Below, in pieces: positions 25,743 through 33,569 of a stretch of 64,000 bases of DNA. Under the pieces are notes generated by a model. The model was not told the origin of the DNA, did not search any database, and was given only the letters and a program-made list of their open reading frames with translations. A program made the translations under genes and the position numbers. Origin of the DNA: Flavobacterium sp. CECT 9288. Lineage in GTDB: Bacteria > Bacteroidota > Bacteroidia > Flavobacteriales > Flavobacteriaceae. The stretch is taken from positions 62,001 through 126,000 of the forward strand of contig NZ_OU957226.1 in NCBI RefSeq assembly GCF_918731615.1, written 5' to 3'. Within the stretch, counting starts at the first letter, position 1; the number at the start of each line of letters is the position of its first letter.

Positions 25743-26843
25743 ATTTTTGTTTTTTAATTATTTGCAGTCATACTTTATGTCGTCGAAAACATTTTTGAAG
25801 TATGGCTGTTTTTTTGTGGTTGATTTTTTTATCAGAAATGTTACCAAACCAACTCTTTAAAAAGTAACATTAATTTTTGCTTGCAAGCGGTTTATTTAGA
25901 CGGCTCTATTTTGTGTGTAATTTTACAATCTAGAATCGAGAAAATCTTTTTGATTAACACGATAGTTTTAAAAACTAATCTGTTTTTTGGCACTTTTGTA
26001 TTGATGCCTATTGTTGTATTAAATTCTATTGATTACTTGTTTAAAAAGCTGATGTAAAGCAAAATTCAAACTTTTTGGTTTCTTATTATTTTCCAATTAC
26101 CTATAGACTGATAAAAGATAGAATTTTTTGTTTGATCTATTAAATCTTACCTATTAGATATCTTTAAAAGAAATTTATAGGACAAAGATATTACTGAAGT
26201 AGAGTTTAGCTTTACACTTAAAGTGTAAATGAAGTTAAATAATAGACAAGTCAGAAATAATTAAGTTTTTGTGCTTTTTTTATTAATTTGTATCTGGTTT
26301 TGTTTGTGCTTTATTCCAATTTAATTGATTGTGAGTTAAAAAAAGGTTGTTTTTGTATTTATTTAAAATAGAATTTTTATTTTTTAAGATTTAGTTACAC
26401 TGGAGACATTCTTCAAAGGGTCATTTTTTTGGATTTTAGTCCTGCATAGTTAAAACATAAACTACCTTTCCCTTTTAATCTTGCTATATATTTATTGATC
26501 GGTTAACTCAATTAATATGCATCATTTTCTATTTTTTTTAAAAAAAATCGTGCAATTTACACTGAGCTTTACTCCTGATAGAAGAATTTTTTAATTAGCT
26601 TTTTAATTTCTTAAGATTAGAGCATTTATTTAGGATTCATTTCTCACTTGTTATTTATATTTTTGGGGGCTATATAAGTTGATAATATACATGAAATAAA
26701 ATACAATTGCATTTTATTTTATGAATATTATGTAAGAAGGGAACTAAGTAATTTTAGAAAAGGACTTTACTGTTCTTTTTTTATAAATAGTTTTACCTTT
26801 TCTATCAAGAGTAGTATTTGTTAGTTGAGTGTAGTTAAAGTCT
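25743..26843. other. Gene-poor AT-rich gap between secreted protein and trmN6
   Basis: About 1.1 kb without a convincing gene on either strand. An imperfect inverted repeat (25765-25775 with 25798-25808) is followed by a T-run at 25809-25815. A perfect inverted repeat, TTTACACTT-A-AAGTGTAAA, lies at 26211-26229. A short minus-strand stretch ending near 25758 reads FKNVFDDIKYDCK before a stop and could be the tail of a lost gene. The promoter of the minus-strand secreted protein gene should lie in the first 150 bp. Confidence 0.5.
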
Positions 26844-27551
26844 TTACATCTTCAAATAAAAATCCTTTGTCAAGGCAATATATTCTGGAGTGTAAACGTG
26901 TCTTGCGGTTTCGATAATCAATTCGTCAACTGCAAAATTAGTAGTTTCTTTTCGAGTAAAAGCTAATAAGCTGCGTTTGATTTCAGTGGTTGGTGATCCT
27001 TTTACACGAGTAATTTTTAAGGGATATAACTCGTATTCATTGGCCAAAGCAATAAAGTTTTCTTCTTCTCTGTAAGGAATGATTACGGCGAATATTCCGT
27101 TTTCAGAAAGTAATAAATCGGCGGCTTCAATCAATTCGTCAAAAGGCATGGCATCAGCAAAACGGGCGATATCACGCTGCTCATTTTCCGTTTTGTAATC
27201 TTCGGTGTAAAAAGGTGGGTTGGAAACAATTATATCGTACTCGTCTTCGGGTTCTTCAACAAATTCATCTAGACCAGCATGATAACAAAATAAGCGATCG
27301 CTCCAAGGCGAATTTTCGAAATTATCGGTTGCTTGTTCATGCGCATCCTCGTCAATCTCTAAAGCATCAATTTGTTCAGCGTTGCTTCGTTGTGCTAGCA
27401 TCAGGGCAATGATTCCAGTTCCAGCTCCAATATCTAAAATACTAAAAGGATTATTGGTTATAGGAGTCCAAGCGCCAAGAAGAACTCCATCGGTTCCAAT
27501 TTTCATAGCACAACGGTCTTGCTCAACAGCAAATTGTTTGAATGTAAACAT
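26844..27551 (-). CDS. trmN6: tRNA1(Val) (adenine(37)-N6)-methyltransferase
   Basis: This enzyme methylates N6 of A37 in tRNA1-Val using AdoMet (E. coli YfiC). The 235-residue protein has motif I (ILDIGAGTGIIALML, about 40-54) and the catalytic VSNPPFY motif at about 108-114, typical of N6-adenine methyltransferases. The N-terminus (MFTFKQFAVEQDRCAMKIGTDGVLLGAW) is complete and canonical. It lies downstream of rpsP and rimM with a four-helix-bundle gene in between. A damaged partial copy lies 6 kb away at 20532-20991 in the same orientation. Confidence 0.92.
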   Translation of the reverse strand: MFTFKQFAVEQDRCAMKIGTDGVLLGAWTPITNNPFSILDIGAGTGIIALMLAQRSNAEQIDALEIDEDAHEQATDNFENSPWSDRLFCYHAGLDEFVEEPEDEYDIIVSNPPFYTEDYKTENEQRDIARFADAMPFDELIEAADLLLSENGIFAVIIPYREEENFIALANEYELYPLKITRVKGSPTTEIKRSLLAFTRKETTNFAVDELIIETARHVYTPEYIALTKDFYLKM

Positions 27552-27572
27552 AAATTAAAATTCCAATTTTTT

Positions 27573-27588
27573 AAATTCCAAATTCCAA
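27573..27588 (+). repeat. Left arm of the inverted repeat around the four-helix-bundle gene
   Basis: AAATTCCAAATTCCAA is a perfect reverse complement of the right arm at 28156-28171. Looser TTCCAA copies extend the match over about 50 bp (27557-27611). Confidence 0.75.
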
Positions 27589-27648
27589 TACTTTTTGAGA
27601 TAAATTCCAAACTTGAGGACGTTATTACTTTTTGTTAGAATCTCAGAT

Positions 27649-28041
27649 TTAAATATTAGGATTTATTTTTGTTATAATTGCGGATAAAATTTTTCTTAAT
27701 TCCTCAACTTCATATAGAAGTGATTCTGATATTTCTTTATGTTCTGGATTCAGCGCATTTAATAAGCGAATCCAATATATTGATTCTTTAGCTTCTTTTC
27801 TTGCGATTTTTAAACGAAAGACTAAGTCTTTGTCTCCAAGCTTCTCATTTGCCTCTATGTAATTAGCTCCAATTGATCCAGAGGACCTTACTAATTGCTT
27901 ACTATCTTCAATATTTGAAATAGTTTTATGTAGTTTTTGAACATACAATCTACACTCTTTAGCGAACAAAAAAGTTCTTTCTTCAAGGTTATAAGGTTTT
28001 TCCATAATTTTGGCAAATTCCGAATAAATGATAAATTCCAC
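27649..28041 (-). CDS. Four-helix-bundle protein (23S rRNA intervening-sequence protein family)
   Basis: This 130-residue all-helical protein belongs to the family first seen encoded in 23S rRNA intervening sequences. The hallmark RSSGSIGANYIEA lies at about 52-64, followed by RLKIARKEAKESIYWIRLL. Its function is unknown; relatives form pentamers. The true start may be the internal Met at residue 13 (28005), MEKPYNLEERTFLFA, which matches usual family starts. The gene splits the rimM-trmN6 pair and is framed by inverted repeats of TTCCAA units, suggesting that it inserted here as a unit. Confidence 0.85.
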   Translation of the reverse strand: MEFIIYSEFAKIMEKPYNLEERTFLFAKECRLYVQKLHKTISNIEDSKQLVRSSGSIGANYIEANEKLGDKDLVFRLKIARKEAKESIYWIRLLNALNPEHKEISESLLYEVEELRKILSAIITKINPNI

Positions 28042-28155
28042 AATAGAAGAATATGCTCTTCAAAATTCGTTAAGTAATCAAATTTAGGTTAAATATTCGA
28101 ACTTCTACAACGAAATTATAAATTAGAATCCTTTTTTTGGAACTTACTTTTTGGG

Positions 28156-28171
28156 TTGGAATTTGGAATTT
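28156..28171 (-). repeat. Right arm of the inverted repeat around the four-helix-bundle gene
   Basis: TTGGAATTTGGAATTT is the reverse complement of 27573-27588. Further TTGGAA copies lie at about 28137 and 28177. The arm ends about 18 bp from the rimM stop. Confidence 0.75.
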
Positions 28172-28188
28172 ATTTTTTGGAATTTCAA

Positions 28189-28713
28189 CTAAAGGTACAT
28201 TTCAATTAATCCTTCTGGTAAATCCATGATTACTTTTTTGTTTTCACGATCAATTTTAACTAAGAAATGGTCAATCATAGGGATTAAGATTTCTACACTA
28301 CCATTTAAAACCTCAAATAAGGGTTGTGCAGTGGTGTCATTGATAGATTCTATTTTACCAACGATTCCTAGGCGTTTGTCTTCAACTTCAAAACCAATTA
28401 CTTCGTGGAAATAAAACTTGTTACCGGTTAGTTTTGGCAACATTTTCAAGGGTAAATACAAATCATTGCCTATCAATGCATCGGCTTCTTCTTCGGTATT
28501 TGTATCTTCAAAACGGATTCGTAAAAAATCGTTTTTGTGCAGCGAACTGCTTTCAATAAAAAAAGGAACCAAGTGTTTGTTGCATTCAACAAACACTGAT
28601 TCCAAGTTTTCGTATAACTCAGGTTCGTCCGTGTCTAAATAGGCAAGAACTTCCCCTTTGAAACTAAATTTTTTAGCGATTTTACCTAAGTAGAAACAGT
28701 CTTCTTTACGCAT
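28189..28713 (-). CDS. rimM: Ribosome maturation factor RimM
   Basis: RimM helps mature the head of the 30S subunit by binding ribosomal protein S19. The 174-residue protein has the N-terminal barrel (YLGKIAKKFSFKGEVLAYLDTD, about 8-29), the middle RIRFEDTNTEEEADALIGNDLYLP segment, and the C-terminal PRC-like barrel (FHEVIGFEVEDKRLGIVGKI). The length is normal. It starts 14 nt after rpsP, the classic rpsP-rimM arrangement. Confidence 0.95.
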   Translation of the reverse strand: MRKEDCFYLGKIAKKFSFKGEVLAYLDTDEPELYENLESVFVECNKHLVPFFIESSSLHKNDFLRIRFEDTNTEEEADALIGNDLYLPLKMLPKLTGNKFYFHEVIGFEVEDKRLGIVGKIESINDTTAQPLFEVLNGSVEILIPMIDHFLVKIDRENKKVIMDLPEGLIEMYL

Positions 28714-28727
28714 CGTCGCCTTATAAA

Positions 28728-29273
28728 TTATGCTTCAGTAGTTTCGTTGTTTTCTTCAGCAGCAGGAGCCTCTTCAGCAACTTCTTCAGCAGCTGGAGTT
28801 GCAGCAGCAATAGCATCTGCTTCTGCTTGTGCAGCAGCAGCTAAACGTTTTGCATTTACTTCTTGTTCTGCTTTGAAAGCTTTAGCTTTATCAGCAGCTT
28901 GAGCTTTAGTCAAACCTTCTTTTTTAGCGTCAACTTTACCAGCTTTAGCTTCTAACCAAGCCGCTAATTTTGCATCAGCTTGCTCTTGTGTTAAAGCACC
29001 TTTACGAATACCTCCATCAAGGTGGTGTTTCAATAAAGCACCTTTGTAAGAAAGAATTGCTTTTGCAGTATCTGTGGGTTGTGCACCATTGTGTAACCAT
29101 TTTACTGCGCTTTCAAGGTTTAACTCGATAGTCGCTGGGTTAGTGTTAGGATTGTAAGTACCAATTTTTTCTAGGTATTTACCATCTCTTTTTGAGCGTG
29201 CATCTGCAGCTACAACCCAGTAAAAAGGTTTTTGTTTTTTACCGTGTCTTTGTAATCTAATTTTTACTGACAT
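28728..29273 (-). CDS. rpsP: 30S ribosomal protein S16 with Ala/Glu-rich extension
   Basis: Residues 1-80 are a standard S16 (VKIRLQRHGKKQKPFYWVVAADARSKRDGKYLEKIGTYNP region). The protein is 181 residues long, about twice the usual bacterial length. The additional part is a Lys/Ala-rich helix followed by an acidic Ala/Glu tail ending EENNETTEA. Long S16 tails occur in other Bacteroidota, so this is probably native. It heads the rpsP-rimM group. Confidence 0.95.
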   Translation of the reverse strand: MSVKIRLQRHGKKQKPFYWVVAADARSKRDGKYLEKIGTYNPNTNPATIELNLESAVKWLHNGAQPTDTAKAILSYKGALLKHHLDGGIRKGALTQEQADAKLAAWLEAKAGKVDAKKEGLTKAQAADKAKAFKAEQEVNAKRLAAAAQAEADAIAAATPAAEEVAEEAPAAEENNETTEA

Positions 29274-29637
29274 AATCTTGTGATTAAATTTTGAGGTACT
29301 CGACCTCGATTAATTAAGGGTGCAAAGATACATTTTTTATTCAAAATTACTACTGTGAATTTTAAAATAATGTAAAGGAATAGGTTAGGTGGTTTTGTTA
29401 TGATTTTTGGGTCAATACATTTCTATTTCTTTCAACAATTAAAATTTGTTAAATAATTTTTTTAATCTGTTCTTTTTGAAATGAAATAGGATAGTTTTAG
29501 AAAAACAAAGACCAGTTTGCTGTATTTATTTCTTAGTTTTAAAAACGCAAATTAAAAATAAAATCATAAATAAGCTAATATATAGTAGATTAGAGAAAAA
29601 TAGCAGTACATTTGTTGTATTATTTAAATAAGTACAT
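29274..29637. other. Divergent intergenic region between rpsP and the RRM gene
   Basis: This 364-bp AT-rich spacer separates divergent genes and must hold both promoters. The first 60 bp next to rpsP would be its leader. No ORF, strong hairpin or RNA gene was recognised, apart from the -7 box annotated at 29607. Confidence 0.6.
29607..29614 (+). promoter_or_regulatory. Candidate -7 box of the RRM gene
   Basis: TACATTTG matches TAnnTTTG and lies 24 bp upstream of the ATG at 29638. A conventional -33 TTG is not obvious. Confidence 0.5.
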
Positions 29638-29994
29638 ATGAATATTTTTGTTGGAAGCCTTCCATTCAGTATTGAGGAAGCAGATTTAAGAGAGTCTTTC
29701 GAGGCTTACGGAGCAGTTGATTCAGTTAAAATTATCTCAGATAAATTTACAGGAAGAAGTAAAGGATTCGGTTTTGTTGAGATGCCAAATGATGATGAAG
29801 CTCAAAAAGCAATTGACGAGTTGAACGGTGCTACTGTTCAAGGACGTGCAATTGTAGTAAACAAATCTGAGCCTAAACCAGAAGGTGAAAGAAGAAGTTT
29901 TAATAACAACCGTGGAGGTGACTCACGTGGTGGTTATGGTGGAAACAGCCGTGGTGGAGACAACCGTGGTGGTGGAAACAGAGGAGGATATTAA
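29638..29994 (+). CDS. RRM RNA-binding protein with Gly/Arg-rich tail
   Basis: This 118-residue protein has one RNA recognition motif with RNP2 IFVGSL (3-8) and RNP1 KGFGFVEM (42-49). The tail, about 88-118, is rich in Gly, Arg, Asn and Tyr. Such small RRM proteins are abundant in Bacteroidota and may act as RNA chaperones, since cold-shock and Hfq-type proteins are sparse there. It is a single-gene unit with its own -7 box and a shared bidirectional terminator. Confidence 0.93.
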   Translation: MNIFVGSLPFSIEEADLRESFEAYGAVDSVKIISDKFTGRSKGFGFVEMPNDDEAQKAIDELNGATVQGRAIVVNKSEPKPEGERRSFNNNRGGDSRGGYGGNSRGGDNRGGGNRGGY

Positions 29995-30011
29995 TATTTT
30001 TTTCTAGCTAT

Positions 30012-30046
30012 AAAAAAAGGTGTCAATGAAAATTGACACCTTTTTT
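30012..30046. terminator. Bidirectional terminator between RRM gene and leuB
   Basis: AAAAAAGGTGTCAAT and its complement form a stem (30012-30027 with 30032-30046) with A-runs and T-runs on either side. It can serve the plus-strand RRM gene and the minus-strand leucine operon. Confidence 0.9.
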
Positions 30047-30050
30047 GTTT

Positions 30051-31112
30051 TTATAGGTTTGCAACAAGCCAGTCGCCTACTTCGCTTGTTTTGTAAGCTT
30101 TGTTTCCTTTGCTGACTAAATCCTCCGTTACTATTCCTTGTTCAAGGGAACTATTTACAACTGCTCTTATGGCTTCTGCTTCTTCTTTTAATCCAAAAGC
30201 GTCTTCAAACATCATTGCTGCGGATAAAATTGTTGCCAGCGGATTTGCAATATTGAGGCCTGTTGCTTGAGGATATGATCCGTGAATGGGTTCGTATAAA
30301 GAAGTATGTTCGCCCACAGATGCAGAAGGCATTAATCCCATAGATCCTGATATTACCGAAGCTTCATCCGTTAATATATCACCAAATAAATTTTCAGTAA
30401 TCAACACATCATAAGAATTGGGCCATTGCACTAATCGCATTGCTACGGCATCAACAAATTCATAGGAAACTGTAACTTCAGGATAGTCTTTTTCCATGGC
30501 TTGAACGGTTTCTCTCCATAGCCTGGAAGTTTCCATAACATTAGCTTTGTCTACACAACATAGTTTTTTAGAACGGCTCATGGCCAATTCAAAGCCTTTT
30601 TTTGCCAGTCGTTTCACTTCTGCTCTGGTATAGGTGCACGTATCGTACGCGGTTTCGCCTTCGTCTAATCTTCCTTTTTTTCCAAAATAGATCCCACCAG
30701 TTAATTCTCTTAGGAAAATCAAGTCGGTTCCCTCTATGCGTTCTCGTTTCAAAGGAGAATTGTCAATCAAAGACGGGAAAGTAAAAGTTGGTCTCACATT
30801 TGCAAATAAGCCTAATTTTTTTCGCATGAGTAATAGTCCTTGTTCTGGTCGGACCGTTGCGGTTGGGTCATTGTCGTATTTTGGATGACCAATAGCTCCA
30901 AACAGTACTGCATCTGCAGCAAGACAAATTTCATGGGTTTCATCTGGATAAGGCACACCAACAGCATCAATAGCACATGCGCCTGTTAATGCTGGGGTCC
31001 AAGTGATTTCATGATTGAATTTTTTTGCAATGGCGTCAGAAACTTTTACGGCTTCGTTGATTACTTCGGGTCCAATTCCGTCTCCGGCTAAAAGGGCTAT
31101 GTTTAATTTCAT
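30051..31112 (-). CDS. leuB: 3-isopropylmalate dehydrogenase
   Basis: This NAD-dependent enzyme oxidatively decarboxylates 3-isopropylmalate in leucine synthesis. The 353-residue protein has GDGIGPEV near the N-terminus, LRKKLGLFANVRP-like sequence, RELTGGIYFG, and the C-terminal ENLFGDILTDE and EPIHGSYPQATG motifs. It is the last gene of the leuC-leuD-leuA-leuB operon. A tandem repeat occupies the spacer separating it from the synthase gene. Confidence 0.96.
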   Translation of the reverse strand: MKLNIALLAGDGIGPEVINEAVKVSDAIAKKFNHEITWTPALTGACAIDAVGVPYPDETHEICLAADAVLFGAIGHPKYDNDPTATVRPEQGLLLMRKKLGLFANVRPTFTFPSLIDNSPLKRERIEGTDLIFLRELTGGIYFGKKGRLDEGETAYDTCTYTRAEVKRLAKKGFELAMSRSKKLCCVDKANVMETSRLWRETVQAMEKDYPEVTVSYEFVDAVAMRLVQWPNSYDVLITENLFGDILTDEASVISGSMGLMPSASVGEHTSLYEPIHGSYPQATGLNIANPLATILSAAMMFEDAFGLKEEAEAIRAVVNSSLEQGIVTEDLVSKGNKAYKTSEVGDWLVANL

Positions 31113-31133
31113 TTTTTAAGTATTTATTATTTA

Positions 31134-31231
31134 AGGTTCAAGGATTCAAAGGTTCAAAGATTCAAAGATTCAAAGGATCAAAGATTTAAAGATTCAAAGT
31201 CAAAGCAACAAAGAAAAACTTTGAACCTTTG
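31134..31231. repeat. Octanucleotide tandem repeat with inverted partner
   Basis: About eight imperfect copies of AAAGATTC fill 31134-31205. A 13-bp perfect inverted repeat (CAAAGGTTCAAAG at 31147-31159, CTTTGAACCTTTG at 31219-31231) could fold across it. It lies between leuA and leuB and would be transcribed within the operon. Confidence 0.85.
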
Positions 31232-31252
31232 CCACTCTTAGCCATTATACCT

Positions 31253-32773
31253 TTAATTAGATACTACATTTAGCATTTTTTGTGTTGCAATAATTGCTGC
31301 TACGGTTTGGTCAGAATCTAATCCTCGTGTTTTAAACTCTTTTCCTCCGTTGGTCCATGTTATGATGGTTTCACATAAGGCATCAGAACTACTTCCGGGT
31401 GGGATTCGTACTGCATAATCTATTAAATGTGGAAGCTCAAGGTTTTTACTTTTATATATTTTGGCTAAGGCATTCATAAAAGCATCAAATTGTCCATCAC
31501 CTTGTGCATGTTCTTCTATGATTTCACCATACATTTTTAATGATAAAGTGGTTGATGGTCGCATGCCTTTTGCATGAGATAATATATAGGATTCTACAAT
31601 TATTTTATCTTGGTAGGTTTGGCTGTCTAAAACATCAGATATAATATAGGGCAAGTCCTCTTTAGTTACTGTTTCTTTTTTGTCTCCAAGTTCTATAATG
31701 CGTTGCGTAACTAATTTTAAATCCTCAGGGTTTAATTGAAGGCCTAATTCCTGAAGATTCTTTTCAATATTAGCTTTGCCAGAAGTTTTTCCAAGAGCAT
31801 ACTTTCTTTTTCGACCAAAACGTTCCGGTAATAAATCATTAAAATAAAGGTTGTTTTTATTGTCTCCGTCAGCATGAATTCCGGCTGTTTGGGTAAATAC
31901 ATTATCGCCTACTATAGGTTTGTTTGCAGGAATTCTATATCCTGTAAAAGTTTCGACCAACTTACTCACAGAATATAAAGATGATTCTTTTACGCCAATA
32001 GCTATTTCTGGAAAAAAGTCATTGATTACGGCAACGGCACTTTCTAGTGGTGCATTTCCTGCACGCTCCCCCATACCATTTACGGTAACATGCAAACCAT
32101 GAATTCCAGCTTTTATAGCTTCCATAACATTGGCAATGCTTAAATCATAATCATTGTGGGCATGAAAATCAAAATGGATAGAAGGATATCGAGTTGTGAT
32201 TTTCGAAATGAACTCAAATGTTTCTGATGGGATCAATACTCCCAATGTATCTGGAAGTAAGATTCTTTTCACGGGCTGTTGTGTTAGGAAATCTAAATAT
32301 TGAAACACATATTCAGGAGAATTACGCATGCCGTTGCTCCAGTCTTCTAGATATACATTTGTAGAAATGTTATTTTCTTGGGCTAATGCAATGGCTGCAG
32401 TAATTTCATCAAAGTGTTCTTGGGGAGTTTTTTTTAACTGATGCGTTAGATGATTCAAGGATCCTTTGGTTAATAAATTTTGAACTTTAGCACCTGTTTT
32501 TTTCATCCATTCAATAGATAATCCGCCATCTACAAAGGTGAGCACTTCTATTCTTTCTGTATAATTTTGTTTATTGGCCCAGGCCATAATGCCTTTTACT
32601 CCCTGAAATTCTCCGTCGCTCACTCGTGCAGAGGCAATTTCTATACGGTCAATATTTAATTCTTCGATCAATAATTGTGCAATGGTCAATTTTTCTGCAG
32701 CAGAAAAGGATACTCCTGAGGTTTGTTCACCATCACGGAGCGTTGTGTCCATTATTTCAATTTTTCTTTTCAT
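31253..32773 (-). CDS. leuA: 2-isopropylmalate synthase-family enzyme
   Basis: This enzyme condenses acetyl-CoA with a 2-oxo acid. The HMGL-like TIM barrel has IMDTTLRDGEQTSG near the N-terminus and the metal-binding FHAHNDYD and GMGERAGNAPLE segments. A C-terminal regulatory domain (about 370-500) is present. The lineage overlaps with citramalate synthases (CimA), so use of pyruvate is possible, but its place between leuD and leuB favours the leucine pathway. The start is uncertain: 32773 gives MKRKIEIMDTTLRDG, and in-frame ATGs also lie at 32776 and 32794. Confidence 0.88.
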   Translation of the reverse strand: MKRKIEIMDTTLRDGEQTSGVSFSAAEKLTIAQLLIEELNIDRIEIASARVSDGEFQGVKGIMAWANKQNYTERIEVLTFVDGGLSIEWMKKTGAKVQNLLTKGSLNHLTHQLKKTPQEHFDEITAAIALAQENNISTNVYLEDWSNGMRNSPEYVFQYLDFLTQQPVKRILLPDTLGVLIPSETFEFISKITTRYPSIHFDFHAHNDYDLSIANVMEAIKAGIHGLHVTVNGMGERAGNAPLESAVAVINDFFPEIAIGVKESSLYSVSKLVETFTGYRIPANKPIVGDNVFTQTAGIHADGDNKNNLYFNDLLPERFGRKRKYALGKTSGKANIEKNLQELGLQLNPEDLKLVTQRIIELGDKKETVTKEDLPYIISDVLDSQTYQDKIIVESYILSHAKGMRPSTTLSLKMYGEIIEEHAQGDGQFDAFMNALAKIYKSKNLELPHLIDYAVRIPPGSSSDALCETIITWTNGGKEFKTRGLDSDQTVAAIIATQKMLNVVSN

Positions 32774-32859
32774 CATTATAAATTTGGAACTCAAAAAACC
32801 AACTTTTTACTAGCTGTATTTTTAGGTTTTACGATAGTGCTTCGTATTTGATTTTGTAC

Positions 32860-33456
32860 TTAAAAGGGACGTGTGTTTGCAAATTCTTTAATATCTTTTT
32901 TCATGTTTTGTAGGTAATCAATATCATCAAAACCGTTGACCATGTTGTTCTTTTTGTAGCCGTTAATGGCAAAAGATTCTTGCTGACCTGTGGTTAACAA
33001 GGTTAAGGTTTGATTTGGTAAGTTGATTTCTAGTTGCGTAGAAGGATCTTCGGCAATGGCTTTAAAAATAGAATCGGCAAATTCGGGGCTCACCTGCACA
33101 GGCAAAACGCCAATATTCAAACAGTTTCCTTTAAAGATATCTGCAAAAAAACTAGATACAACTGCTCTAAATCCGTAATCATATACCGCCCATGCGGCGT
33201 GTTCACGAGAAGAACCAGAGCCAAAATTTTTTCCGCCCACTAAAATTTTACCGCTATAAGTACTGTTATTTAAAACAAAATCTTCTTTAATAGATCCGTC
33301 AGGGTTGTATCTCCAGTCTCTAAAAAGATTGTCGCCAAAACCCTCTCGAGTAGTGGCTTTTAAGAAACGAGCTGGAATAATTTGATCCGTATCTACGTTT
33401 TCTATAGGTAGGGGTACCGCAGTGCTCGTTAGTATATTGAATTTATCGTATGCCAT
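32860..33456 (-). CDS. leuD: 3-isopropylmalate dehydratase small subunit
   Basis: This is the swivelling domain of the aconitase-like isomerase that converts 2- to 3-isopropylmalate together with LeuC. The 198-residue protein shows NVDTDQIIPARFL, the conserved GSGSSREHAAWA loop, and SFFADIFKGNCLNIGVLP. The length is typical. It follows leuC with a 113-bp spacer and precedes leuA. Confidence 0.96.
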   Translation of the reverse strand: MAYDKFNILTSTAVPLPIENVDTDQIIPARFLKATTREGFGDNLFRDWRYNPDGSIKEDFVLNNSTYSGKILVGGKNFGSGSSREHAAWAVYDYGFRAVVSSFFADIFKGNCLNIGVLPVQVSPEFADSIFKAIAEDPSTQLEINLPNQTLTLLTTGQQESFAINGYKKNNMVNGFDDIDYLQNMKKDIKEFANTRPF

Positions 33457-33569
33457 TTTTATTTTTTATTAGCTCCCAACCCTCGAATGGGAAGTTGTTG
33501 GAGGCGAAAGTTATTTTCTTTAATTGTACTATTTACTATGTTGGGAATTCCCCCTTTGTGGTTAGGAGG

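Noticed and set aside
25743..25860. A minus-strand tail reading FKNVFDDIKYDCK that might be a second GLPGLI remnant
   Set aside because: Only about 30 codons are open and the similarity to the GLPGLI pseudogene tail is limited to a few residues, too little to annotate.
27557..28187. Insertion sequence with terminal inverted repeats
   Set aside because: The only gene inside encodes a four-helix-bundle protein, not a transposase, and no target-site duplication could be identified.
31134..31205. Regular short repeats that might be a CRISPR array
   Set aside because: Units are 8 bp and directly tandem with no unique spacers, and no cas genes are present.
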